Positions 36,245 through 44,514 of a stretch of DNA of 64,000 nucleotides are shown piece after piece. How positions within the stretch are numbered: the first letter of the stretch is position 1; each line of letters opens with the position of its first letter. The translations under genes were made by a program, and so were the position numbers. The notes beneath the pieces were generated by a model. The model saw only the letters and a program-made list of their open reading frames with translations. It did no database searches and was not told the origin of the DNA. Where the stretch lies: assembly GCF_013407925.2 (NCBI RefSeq), contig NZ_CP060201.1:6743001-6807000 (forward strand). Direction: 5' to 3'. The stretch comes from Pseudomonas protegens (GTDB lineage Bacteria > Pseudomonadota > Gammaproteobacteria > Pseudomonadales > Pseudomonadaceae).

Positions 36245-37109
36245 GCGTTGCGCCCGACAGCCGCTCACTCAGCACCTGCTCCAGCTCGGCGAAAAACTGC
36301 TTGATGTGCGGCTGCTTCAAGGCTTGTGGCCGGGTCACCAGATAGACCTCCAGCGCCGCAAAGGTCATGGGCGCAAACACCTCCAGCAGATCCCCGGCCA
36401 CTATCCGCGGCATCACCGCCACGCCCATCCCCTGGCGCACCGCCTCGAGCTGCGCGGTGAACGAATTCACCCTGATCTGCTTGCCCTCAAGGCCCGCGGC
36501 CTTGGCCGCGCGTATCGGCGGCAGGTTGTCCAGGGGTGGCAGCAAGCCGATGGTGGTGGCCGTGGCCGGGGTGATGGCCGGGCAGCGGCGCAGCAGGTCC
36601 GCGCTGGCGAACACCGCGTATTCGAGCTTGCCCAGGGCTCGATAGATCAGCGACGGCTCGCCCAGGTGCGCGGTGCGCACGGCGATGTCCGTCACGCCGC
36701 GAGCCAGCTTGTGAAACTCGGCGCTGACCTGCAATTCCACCGAGCAGCCAGGATAGGCCGATGTCAGGCGATGGGCCGCTTCGAGCACACTGGAGGCAAA
36801 ACCCTCGCCGGCGCTGACCAGGATGCTGCCCTGCAACTCACTCTGTGGCCCCGGGTTGCCCAGCGCCCGCTCGCGCCTGAGCCCGGCCTCCGCCGCCAGG
36901 GCCACGTCCACCAGCGCCTGGCCCCGCGGGGTCAACCAACAGCCTTCGACGCCGCGCTCCAGCAACGGCTCGCCCAGGGCCGCCTCCAGCTGGCTCAGCC
37001 GTCGCGACACCGTCGACGGCGCCACCTGCAGCAACTGGCCGGCCTGCAGAAAGCTGCCCCGGCGCCAGACCGCCAGCAATAGGCGCAGATCATCCCAATT
37101 GGCTTCCAA
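36228..37109 (-). CDS. LysR-family transcriptional regulator
   Basis: A 293-residue LTTR. The N-terminal winged HTH (1-60) shows LRLLLAVWRRGSFLQAGQLL followed by APSTVSRRLSQLEAALGEPL, and a PBP-like effector domain follows from about residue 90. It is divergent from an NAD-dependent epimerase, its probable target. A perfect 8-bp dyad lies in the shared control region (37129-37150). The effector is unknown. Confidence 0.9.
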   Translation of the reverse strand: MEANWDDLRLLLAVWRRGSFLQAGQLLQVAPSTVSRRLSQLEAALGEPLLERGVEGCWLTPRGQALVDVALAAEAGLRRERALGNPGPQSELQGSILVSAGEGFASSVLEAAHRLTSAYPGCSVELQVSAEFHKLARGVTDIAVRTAHLGEPSLIYRALGKLEYAVFASADLLRRCPAITPATATTIGLLPPLDNLPPIRAAKAAGLEGKQIRVNSFTAQLEAVRQGMGVAVMPRIVAGDLLEVFAPMTFAALEVYLVTRPQALKQPHIKQFFAELEQVLSERLSGATPGAAA

Positions 37110-37128
37110 AACCCCACTCCCTGCCGTC

Positions 37129-37150
37129 CGCTTTGCAAATTCGCAAAGCG
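37129..37150. promoter_or_regulatory. LysR-type operator candidate in divergent promoter
   Basis: CGCTTTGC (37129-37136) and GCAAAGCG (37143-37150) are perfect inverted repeats separated by 6 bases. It lies 20 bases upstream of the LysR start codon, the usual place for an autoregulated LTTR site. Confidence 0.6.
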
Positions 37151-37229
37151 ATTATGCAGCACCCGCTATTTTTCAGGGGTGTCGGTCAAGGTATATCTAG
37201 CGCCCTCGCCTCCCCATGGAACGGATTGA

Positions 37230-38342
37230 ATGAGCAGTACCCTGGAACACCCGGCACACATGAACACCGATAACAGCCAGATCCCCGAAATGCGCTGCAC
37301 CTTCGTCACCGGTGCCACCGGCCTGCTGGGCAACAACCTGGTCCGCGAGCTGCTGGCCCGAGGCTGCAAGGTCAAGGCCCTGGTGCGCTCCAGGGCCAGG
37401 GGCGAACAGCAGTTCGGTTCCCTGCGCGGCCTGGAACTGGTGGTCGGCGACCTGGCCGATGTCGACGGCTTCGCCGCCGCGTTGCGGGGCTGCGACACGC
37501 TGTTTCATGCCGCGGCGTTCTTTCGCGACAATTACAAGGGCGGCAGCCACTGGCAGCAACTGCACACGATCAACGTCCTGGGCACTCAGCGCTTGCTGGA
37601 GCGGGCCTACGATGCCGGCATCCGCCGCGTCGTGCATACCTCGTCGATTGCCGTGCTCAACGGCGAGCCCGGCAGCCTGATCGATGAAACCTGCCTGCGC
37701 GACCCGGCGGGCGCGGACCCCTACTACCGCAGCAAGATCCTCGCCGATCGCGTCTTGCTGGCCTTTCTCGACAGCCACTCACAGATGCAGGGGTGCATGG
37801 TCCTGCCCGGCTGGATGTGGGGCCCCGGCGATATCGGACCGACCTCTGCCGGGCAATTGCTCATCGACGTGGTACGCGGTCGCCTGCCGGGACTGGTTCC
37901 CGGCAGTTTCTCGCTGGTCGACGCCCGGGATGTGGCCCTGGCGCAGATTGCCGCCGCCCGCTACGGACGCCGCGGCCAACGCTACCTGGCGGCGGGTCGG
38001 CACATGACCATGGCCCAGCTGGTGCCGATCATCGGGCGGATCGCCGGAGTCAGCACGCCGACCCGGCCACTGCCGGTGCCCTTGCTCTATACCCTGGCGG
38101 CAGCACAGGAGGTCTATGCACGCCTGACCGGCAAGCCGGTGTTGCTGAGCCTGGCGACCGTGCGCCTGATGCTCCGGGAAGCGGACCGCAGCCACTTCGA
38201 CCCCAGCAAGAGCGAGCGAGAACTCGACCTGAGCTTGCGCTCCCTGGAACGCACCATCGGCGACACCCTGGCCTGGTACCGGGAGCACGGCTGGATCGCC
38301 CAGGCTGCCCCCGCCGCCTCAAGCAGCACCAATCGGACGTAG
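37230..38342 (+). CDS. NAD-dependent epimerase/dehydratase (extended SDR)
   Basis: A 370-residue extended SDR. FVTGATGLLGNNLVREL is the Rossmann motif, DTLFHAAAFF the AxxF element and PYYRSKILADRV the catalytic Tyr-x3-Lys. It resembles dihydroflavonol/3-beta-hydroxysteroid-type reductases; the substrate is unknown. The start is uncertain between ATG 37230 and ATG 37260. It is followed 8 bases later by a histidine phosphatase gene, and LysR lies divergently upstream. Confidence 0.88.
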   Translation: MSSTLEHPAHMNTDNSQIPEMRCTFVTGATGLLGNNLVRELLARGCKVKALVRSRARGEQQFGSLRGLELVVGDLADVDGFAAALRGCDTLFHAAAFFRDNYKGGSHWQQLHTINVLGTQRLLERAYDAGIRRVVHTSSIAVLNGEPGSLIDETCLRDPAGADPYYRSKILADRVLLAFLDSHSQMQGCMVLPGWMWGPGDIGPTSAGQLLIDVVRGRLPGLVPGSFSLVDARDVALAQIAAARYGRRGQRYLAAGRHMTMAQLVPIIGRIAGVSTPTRPLPVPLLYTLAAAQEVYARLTGKPVLLSLATVRLMLREADRSHFDPSKSERELDLSLRSLERTIGDTLAWYREHGWIAQAAPAASSSTNRT

Positions 38343-38349
38343 AAACCCG

Positions 38350-38907
38350 TTGAACAACACGATCATTCTCATGCGTCACGGTCGACCCCAGGGTATTGCC
38401 ACCCGGAGAATATCCGCCCTCGACATGCAGGCCTGGATACACGACTACGAACGCTCCGCCATCGACGGCCAGCCCGCCCCACCCTCCAGCCTGCAACTGG
38501 CCGCCAGCGCTGGGGTGATTGTCTCCAGTAACGCGCCACGGGCCCTGGCATCTGTCCAGGCGCTCGGACGGGAACCTGCCCTGGTGGACCCGGTATTCAG
38601 CGAGGCGCAACTGCCCTACGGGCGCTGGAGACGACCACGCCTGTCGCCCTTTACCTGGGCCGCGATCCTGAGAATCCTCTGGTTGTGCGGTTATTCAGGA
38701 CAGGTCGAATCGGCCGCTGGGGCCCGGCAGCGCGCCGCAGTCGCCGCCCGCCGACTGCAGTCCCTGGCCGGAAAACAGCCGGTGCTGTTGCTCGGTCATG
38801 GCTGGATGAACCGTCTGATCGGCAAGCAGTTGGCCGCCGCCGGCTGGAAACGCCATCACAGCGACGGTGGTCGCTACTGGAGTGCGACAGTCTATCGACG
38901 GCAATAG
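38350..38907 (+). CDS. Histidine phosphatase family protein
   Basis: A 185-residue protein with the RHG motif (ILMRHGRPQG, residues 6-15) and second His in LLLGHGWMNRL. It begins at TTG 38350, because the first ATG (38371) would cut away the beta strand before RHG. It carries SNAPRALASVQAL as the mid-domain helix. It is smaller than phosphoglycerate mutases and resembles the SixA/PgmB-like small phosphatases. It is linked to the epimerase, so a sugar phosphate is plausible. Confidence 0.8.
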   Translation: MNNTIILMRHGRPQGIATRRISALDMQAWIHDYERSAIDGQPAPPSSLQLAASAGVIVSSNAPRALASVQALGREPALVDPVFSEAQLPYGRWRRPRLSPFTWAAILRILWLCGYSGQVESAAGARQRAAVAARRLQSLAGKQPVLLLGHGWMNRLIGKQLAAAGWKRHHSDGGRYWSATVYRRQ

Positions 38908-39083
38908 CCCGCCCGGGGCGGGCCGGGAAATCCTCCGTGCCCTGAGCCCTGACTGAATTTAACCGCGCCGGACACTGTCTAGTGCGCGCCGGTTGCCCGG
39001 CAAACGGGTATAGTTGCCGGCTTGCCCGGTGTGCCACAGGCCGCTTGGGCTACAGGACTTGGTCAGGACTTAATGGTTGCCGC

Positions 39084-39788
39084 GTGTTGGTAAGACTTCT
39101 ATTGATTGCACTGCTGCTGGCGCTATCGGCCTGCAGCTCCAATTCCTCCAGCCCTGGCGGCAATGCACCGCTCAAGGCCGGTGAATACCGGGTCAAGCGT
39201 GGTGACACGCTGTATTCGATCGCCAGCCGCAACGGCACCAGCTGGAAGGAAGTGGCGCGGCTCAACGGCCTCAAGGCGCCCTATACCGTGGAAGTCGGCC
39301 AGGTGCTGCGGGTGGGCGGCGCGGCCAAGACCACCCGGGTGGTCAGCAGCTCGCGCAGCAGCGCCAGCAAGAGCAAGGCCAAGGCCCCGCCGCCTGCCCC
39401 GCCCATGCCCAAGGTCACCCTGCAGGGCTGGAGCTGGCCGCTGCGCGGGGTGCTGATCGGCCGCTTCTCGCCCACTGGCAAACTCAACCAGGGCATCCGC
39501 ATCGCCACCACCGAAGGCCAGCCGATCCAGGCCACCCTGGGTGGCAAGGTGGCCTTCGCCGGCTACATGCGCGGCTACGGCAACCTGATGATCCTGCAGC
39601 ACGGCCCTTCCTACACCAGCACCTATGCCTACAACAGCAAGCTGCTGGTCAAGGAAGGCCAGATGGTGATCAAAGGCCAGAAGATCGCCGAAGCCGGCTC
39701 CCAGGACACCGACCGCGCCCAGCTGTACTTCGAGATCCGCGCCAACGGCGTACCGGTGGACCCGCTGCGGTTGTTGCCGCCGGGGTGA
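39084..39788 (+). CDS. NlpD/EnvC-like LysM-M23 lipoprotein (degenerate metallopeptidase)
   Basis: A 234-residue lipoprotein from GTG 39084, with lipobox ALSAC (Cys17). A LysM domain follows (about 35-77: YRVKRGDTLYSIASRNG), then an Ala/Pro/Lys linker and an M23 domain (116-231). The zinc ligands of active M23 enzymes are absent: the H-x3-D of HRGIDI is NQGIRI, and the C-terminal HxH position is QLYFEI. It is therefore probably an amidase activator, like NlpD. Note that P. aeruginosa-type NlpD lies beside rpoS; this is a paralogue. Confidence 0.85.
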   Translation: MLVRLLLIALLLALSACSSNSSSPGGNAPLKAGEYRVKRGDTLYSIASRNGTSWKEVARLNGLKAPYTVEVGQVLRVGGAAKTTRVVSSSRSSASKSKAKAPPPAPPMPKVTLQGWSWPLRGVLIGRFSPTGKLNQGIRIATTEGQPIQATLGGKVAFAGYMRGYGNLMILQHGPSYTSTYAYNSKLLVKEGQMVIKGQKIAEAGSQDTDRAQLYFEIRANGVPVDPLRLLPPG

Positions 39789-39879
39789 GTGCAACAAGAC
39801 CCCTGCGCCCAGGGCCAAGGCACGTCAACAAAACCCGGGGCGATGGCCTCTCGCCCTATTGAGCGGAGGCCGCGCGGAG

Positions 39880-42159
39880 TCAAATGCCTCGCAGTTCGTG
39901 CTCGATGTCATCGGGCTTGCCACCCCACCAGTTGGGAGTGTCAAGCAACCCCGGGCGTGCCACCTGCTTTTCAAGCTGCGACTTCAACTTCTTCAGATAC
40001 ACCCGTGTCTGGATGGTCGGCTCCAGTTGGCAGAGGGCTTGCCAAGCCAGCTGGATATATTCCAGGTAGTGCGTGGCCTGCTCTGCACAGGTAGAGGAGG
40101 ACTCCCATCGATCAGTAAACGCATCAAGGTAGGACAAGGCGTTCTTCGCCAGTATTTCCCTGGCGCCCAGCTCCTGGGTGCTGCCGATCAGTTCCTTCAA
40201 GACTGCGCATCCCAGGTCCTTGCTGGCCGGCACATACAGGGGTGAGCGCTCTTCAGTCAGTACCCACTTCAGTCGCGCATCATCCTGGCCCAGTGCATTC
40301 GCTACGCCATTGGGCAAGGCGAACACTTGGATGGCACTGTGTATCAGAGGCGGCGCGAGCACCGTCCGCAACGCATCCACATAGAGCTCATACGCTCGGG
40401 CCACTTCCCATGCAGGAACACGCAGCGTGCCCTGTATAGGCTCGGTATCCATATACAGGCGCTGTGGGTCATCGCACTGGGCTGCAATGATCGCCGCCAA
40501 TCGCAGCTCGCGTTCACGGAGCACTCTTTCCGGTTGGCTGCCGTTCTTTGAGACGCTCCCATAAAAGCTCCTGATAAAGCCGATACACACGTCATATTCG
40601 CTGCGCGCCTTGAATATGGCGCCCTGAAGACCGGCCGTGTAACAGAACTCAATCAACCCCAGCAGCTCTGCGGCGCTGTGCATCGCTCGCTCGAACGCTT
40701 CCCGTGAGTAAAAGGCGCCGGCTCTGCCCAACTGCTCGCCATACTGAAAATTCGCCATGTTAAGCATCGCACAGGCCACTGCGACCTCACCTTCGTCGCT
40801 GCGGCTAGCCGCCTCTCGAATGAAGTCGTTGAGGGGCTGGGCGTTCCGGAATTCCCCCCAGGAACTCACCAACCGGGAAAACTCGGGAATGGTGAACTCC
40901 ACCTCGCGGACCGCCAGGCTCATCTCATAGTGAATGTTTGCCAGGGACAGTTTGCTTCTGGCATGGCCCAGCTCTTCGATCAACTTCAGCAGGCGCTTGT
41001 TCTTAACGTCGTCCTTGGGAGATTGTGCGGCGTTGAGCGCTACTTGCTTGTGCTGCTCCTGTTCCTTGGTATTGGCATTGCCAAACATGTTGGCTCTGAA
41101 GGCCGATTGGAACCCCAGCAGGTGCTCTTCAACCACCTGGGCCACCTTGGGTTCGGTCTCACGTAAGACGGTTTGCAGGATGATCCCGCGCCAGTCCAGT
41201 TGGCCCTCGGCATGCCGATCAGCCGCCGCGCCGAACACCGACAAGCTGCGACAGATGCGCTTGGCCTGGCGCGGGTTGGCGGGAAACCATTCGGCGGTCT
41301 GCACGATGGCCGTGTCCGGTAGGAATGGGCAGCAGTATTTCAGGTTCCTGGCGACCATTCGCTGCACCTGCTTCGGGCTGGGCTCGGGCAGGGTCACCGG
41401 CACATCGATGATCTTGTCCAGGAAGTGCTGGGCCGACTCGCCGAAGGCATCGGAATAGGAACGCAGGGCCCGTCCCACGACCTCCTTGTCAAAGGCCAGG
41501 ACAAAGACGAATCCCGGCCAGTCCAGAAGTTCCCGCAGCGTCAACAGGGTCGCCGGGAGCATCCGCGGATCGGCACGGTCGAGGTCGTCGACAAACACAA
41601 TGATGCGTCTATCGCCCAGTTGCTTGCGCAGGGCATCCAGGTCGCTTTTTTCCAGTTGCAGTATTTCACTCAGTTTCTCGAAGGCCAGCCCTGCGGCGCC
41701 GGCTGCCAAGGTCACGATTTCGCTGTAGCTGGCCGACTCGGGAAGCTTGAGGTCAGCGGTTTTTTTGGCGGCTTTTTCCAGGATCTCGGCGATCTTTTTC
41801 GACTGGCGTTTGGTCCAGTGCTTGAAGGGCTCGCCAACACCTGAACGTTGCAGTGCATCCGCCAGCGCCAGATAGAACTGCACGATGAACTCCTGCTCGC
41901 CGCTGGTCCGCCACGCGGGAAGCCGCACCACGATGTCGTCCTTCTCCTCGGCTATGAGCTGCAAAAAATTCAGCACGCTGGTCTTGCCGCTGCCCCACGG
42001 GCCGTACAGGCCGATCCGGGTCGACCAGCCCAGGGGCGTCGCGGTGATCATGCGATACACCAGCCTGGCCACCGGCCAGCGATCCAGAAGGTCGTCGTCG
42101 CGGCGGGTCAGCGCCGCGTCGTGCCCGCCGGGGGCGGTAAAAGCCTGTGTGACCGACAT
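39880..42159 (-). CDS. KAP-family P-loop NTPase
   Basis: A 759-residue protein. The KAP domain has Walker A LYGPWGSGKTSVLNF (GPWGSGKT at 53-60) and Walker B IIVFVDDLDRAD (186-196), with VVRLPAWRTSGE between them as in KAP proteins. No transmembrane helices are obvious, unlike classical KAP NTPases. The C-terminal half is helical without a known domain. By eye its base composition is less GC-rich than its neighbours (e.g. 40500-40620), a sign of acquisition. It is 13 bases downstream of the secreted-protein gene, so the two form an operon. A phage-exclusion role (as in plasmid F PifA) is a hypothesis. Confidence 0.82.
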   Translation of the reverse strand: MSVTQAFTAPGGHDAALTRRDDDLLDRWPVARLVYRMITATPLGWSTRIGLYGPWGSGKTSVLNFLQLIAEEKDDIVVRLPAWRTSGEQEFIVQFYLALADALQRSGVGEPFKHWTKRQSKKIAEILEKAAKKTADLKLPESASYSEIVTLAAGAAGLAFEKLSEILQLEKSDLDALRKQLGDRRIIVFVDDLDRADPRMLPATLLTLRELLDWPGFVFVLAFDKEVVGRALRSYSDAFGESAQHFLDKIIDVPVTLPEPSPKQVQRMVARNLKYCCPFLPDTAIVQTAEWFPANPRQAKRICRSLSVFGAAADRHAEGQLDWRGIILQTVLRETEPKVAQVVEEHLLGFQSAFRANMFGNANTKEQEQHKQVALNAAQSPKDDVKNKRLLKLIEELGHARSKLSLANIHYEMSLAVREVEFTIPEFSRLVSSWGEFRNAQPLNDFIREAASRSDEGEVAVACAMLNMANFQYGEQLGRAGAFYSREAFERAMHSAAELLGLIEFCYTAGLQGAIFKARSEYDVCIGFIRSFYGSVSKNGSQPERVLRERELRLAAIIAAQCDDPQRLYMDTEPIQGTLRVPAWEVARAYELYVDALRTVLAPPLIHSAIQVFALPNGVANALGQDDARLKWVLTEERSPLYVPASKDLGCAVLKELIGSTQELGAREILAKNALSYLDAFTDRWESSSTCAEQATHYLEYIQLAWQALCQLEPTIQTRVYLKKLKSQLEKQVARPGLLDTPNWWGGKPDDIEHELRGI

Positions 42160-42171
42160 CTGTCTACGTCC

Positions 42172-43581
42172 TTATTGCTGCTGCGGCTTGAGCAGATCGA
42201 TGGAGATCATCTTGTACATGCCGCTGAGCGGCACCATGCGCTTGATGTCCATCTGGTAGAAACCGGCCACCGGGCTGATGGACGCCGGCATGGCCGGGGT
42301 ACAGCCGGTGAGGCTGTAGAGGTTCATGTGGTCGGCATTCGGATCGCCCACGGTGCCCTGGCGCATGGACAGGCTGCAACGCAGGCTGCCCTTGAGCCCG
42401 GGGCCACCATCGCCCTGGACTTCCAGGCGCAACGGGCAGACACCCATGCGCCGACCGCCCATCCAGGGATCCTGGGCCTGCGGACATTCCTGGTCGCCGA
42501 CGGTGGCCATGACCTGGCCCACCAACTGGCGCAGATCCTTGTTCTGGTCCGGCCAGACTTCGCCGTTGTCGACCATGCGGTCCTTGATGAACAGGGTGTA
42601 GCGCACCGGGAAACCGACCTTGTTGCTGAGCATGAACGCGCCCTGGGAATAGGCCAGCTTGTCACCGGCCTTGCAGCCGGCGCGATCGGTGACGCTGAAC
42701 TCGGTGGTGTTGAGGTTCTTCATGTCGGTGCCGCCGTTGAGCCGGATCAGGCACTGGGCTTGCCGGCCGTCGCGGCAGGCGTTTTCCACCAGGCGCAGGC
42801 CCTGGCTGAGCACCGCGTTGTCGTCGATGACAAAACCGTTGAAATTGCTCATGTCGCTGGGCAGCACGCGGTTGACCCGCAAGTCGACGAGAAAATCGCC
42901 GTTGGCCGCCAGCGAGGGCTCCAGGTTGATCGAGAAGCGGGCGTTGCACTGCTGCTTCAAGGTCACCTTGAAGTTCTGCGCATCCGGCAGGCCACCGATC
43001 ATGCCGCCCGCACCGAACGGCAGGCCGAGGACGCTGCCCAGGGTGGTGAGAATGCCGGAAATCACGGCCTTGGTCTTGGCGTAGGCCTCCAGCTCGTCGT
43101 TGGTCATGTTGCTGACTTGGGCTTGGCTGAAGTTGTTCGACTGGTTCCAGTTGAAGCTGGTGGTGGAGCGGATGGTCCCGTTGAGCCGGGCCTCGTCGCA
43201 GGCGCCACGCTCCTGGCAGAACTTGAGGTTGAAGCCCCAGTCCTTGCTGAAGATGTCGAGGATGTTGAACATCGGCTTGCTCAAGGCCATCACCAGCATG
43301 CCCTGCTGGCGCGCGCCGATCACCACGGGACCGGATTCCAGGCCCTTGGCGGTGGCGTATTTGGGCACATCCACTGGGTACTTGCGCTCGAAATCCGAGG
43401 AGTTGACGTTGAACGGCGGCTCGAACGTGATGGGGTAATCGCCTTCGTTCTCGATCACCAGGGTGATGAAATCAGGCTCCGCGGCCTGAGTCTCAAGGCT
43501 GAGCGCGGCCAACGGCAGGCCCAGCAGGCAACTGGTCAGCAAGGCGGTGTGGCAGCGGGTCCAGAATCCGGTCGGGCGCAT
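42172..43581 (-). CDS. Secreted cysteine-containing protein coupled to a KAP NTPase
   Basis: A 469-residue exported protein of unknown family. The signal peptide is residues 1-35 (core TALLTSCLLGLPLAALSL, ending TQAA). The mature protein has many cysteines (FCQERGACDEA, LKQQCNARF, NACRDGRQAQC, GQECPQAQ-like, LRCSLSM, TGCTPAMP), so several disulfides are likely. A glycine-rich hydrophobic stretch (TTLGSVLGLPFGAGGMIGGL) could be a membrane insertion segment. The ATG at 43581 follows AAGGA. An exported protein paired with a cytoplasmic NTPase is odd and worth attention. Confidence 0.75.
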   Translation of the reverse strand: MRPTGFWTRCHTALLTSCLLGLPLAALSLETQAAEPDFITLVIENEGDYPITFEPPFNVNSSDFERKYPVDVPKYATAKGLESGPVVIGARQQGMLVMALSKPMFNILDIFSKDWGFNLKFCQERGACDEARLNGTIRSTTSFNWNQSNNFSQAQVSNMTNDELEAYAKTKAVISGILTTLGSVLGLPFGAGGMIGGLPDAQNFKVTLKQQCNARFSINLEPSLAANGDFLVDLRVNRVLPSDMSNFNGFVIDDNAVLSQGLRLVENACRDGRQAQCLIRLNGGTDMKNLNTTEFSVTDRAGCKAGDKLAYSQGAFMLSNKVGFPVRYTLFIKDRMVDNGEVWPDQNKDLRQLVGQVMATVGDQECPQAQDPWMGGRRMGVCPLRLEVQGDGGPGLKGSLRCSLSMRQGTVGDPNADHMNLYSLTGCTPAMPASISPVAGFYQMDIKRMVPLSGMYKMISIDLLKPQQQ

Positions 43582-43761
43582 CGTCAATCCTTGAACGAGG
43601 GAGAGGGGCGCTCACTGTAAATGCTTTATGGCCCATTGCCACCCCCTTCTTTCATCACTTCGGATCAGCATCAGGCGCCACCAGGCGCACCGGTCTACAG
43701 TTAACCACCGGGCTTGCCCTCTTCCCCCCGCCCAAGCCGGCCCAATTGATGCGAGCCCCCC

Positions 43762-44514
43762 ATGCCGCCACTCCAGACACGCCCCATTCACGTGCAACAC
43801 CTCAAGGCCGCCTGCTCAAATTGCAGCGTGCTGGAGTTGTGCTTGCCCATCGGCCTCAATCACCAGGAGGTGCAACGCCTGGACACCTTGATCCTGCAGC
43901 GGATGAAGGTGAAGAAAGGCCATACGCTGTATCACGCCGGCGATCCCTTGCATTCGCTGTACGCCGTGCGCATGGGCTTCTTCAAGACCTGCGTGCTGTC
44001 GGTGGACGGCCGCGAGCAGGTCACCGGGTTCCAGATGGCCGGGGAGATTCTCGGGCTCGATGCCATCAGCACCAACCAGCATGCCTGCAGCGCCTTTGCC
44101 CTGGAGGATTGCGAGGTGTGCCCGATTCCCTTCGCCCAGCTGGAACACTTGTCCCAGGCCCTGCCTTCGCTGCAGCACAACCTGAACAAGATCCTCAGCC
44201 GGGAGATCGTGCGTGATCACAGCATGTTGCTGCTGATGGGCAACATGAACTCCGACGAGCGCCTGGCGGCCTTTCTGCTCAATCTGTCCCAGCGCCTGAG
44301 CCTGCGCGGCTATTCGTCTCGGGCCTTTGTCCTGCGCATGCGCCGCGAGGAAATCGGCTCCTACCTGGGCCTGCGCCTGGAAACCATCTGCCGGGGCATT
44401 GCCCATCTGCGCGACCAGGGCCTGGTGACGATCAACGGCAAGCAGGTCCAGATCCTCGATCTGGAAGGCCTGAAGCGACGGGTCGCGGGCTGCCAGAACC
44501 CGGCCAGGGATTAG
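43762..44514 (+). CDS. FNR/Anr-family oxygen-sensing regulator (paralogue)
   Basis: A 250-residue CRP/FNR protein. The iron-sulfur cysteines are C18-x2-C21-x5-C27 (CSNCSVLELC) plus Cys120 before PIPF, the FNR pattern. The cNMP-fold middle and HTH follow: RREEIGSYLGLRLETICRGI. The recognition helix keeps Glu and Arg, but Cys replaces the usual Ser of ETVSR. P. aeruginosa-type Anr keeps ETVSR, so this is an additional member. It stands beside a cluster with three FNR boxes; it is convergent with the MBL gene, overlapping by 4 bases. Confidence 0.88.
   Translation: MPPLQTRPIHVQHLKAACSNCSVLELCLPIGLNHQEVQRLDTLILQRMKVKKGHTLYHAGDPLHSLYAVRMGFFKTCVLSVDGREQVTGFQMAGEILGLDAISTNQHACSAFALEDCEVCPIPFAQLEHLSQALPSLQHNLNKILSREIVRDHSMLLLMGNMNSDERLAAFLLNLSQRLSLRGYSSRAFVLRMRREEIGSYLGLRLETICRGIAHLRDQGLVTINGKQVQILDLEGLKRRVAGCQNPARD

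Noticed and set aside
39838..39856. Hairpin between the NlpD-like and KAP genes
   Set aside because: A 6-bp stem with a 7-base loop and no T-run is too weak to call a terminator.
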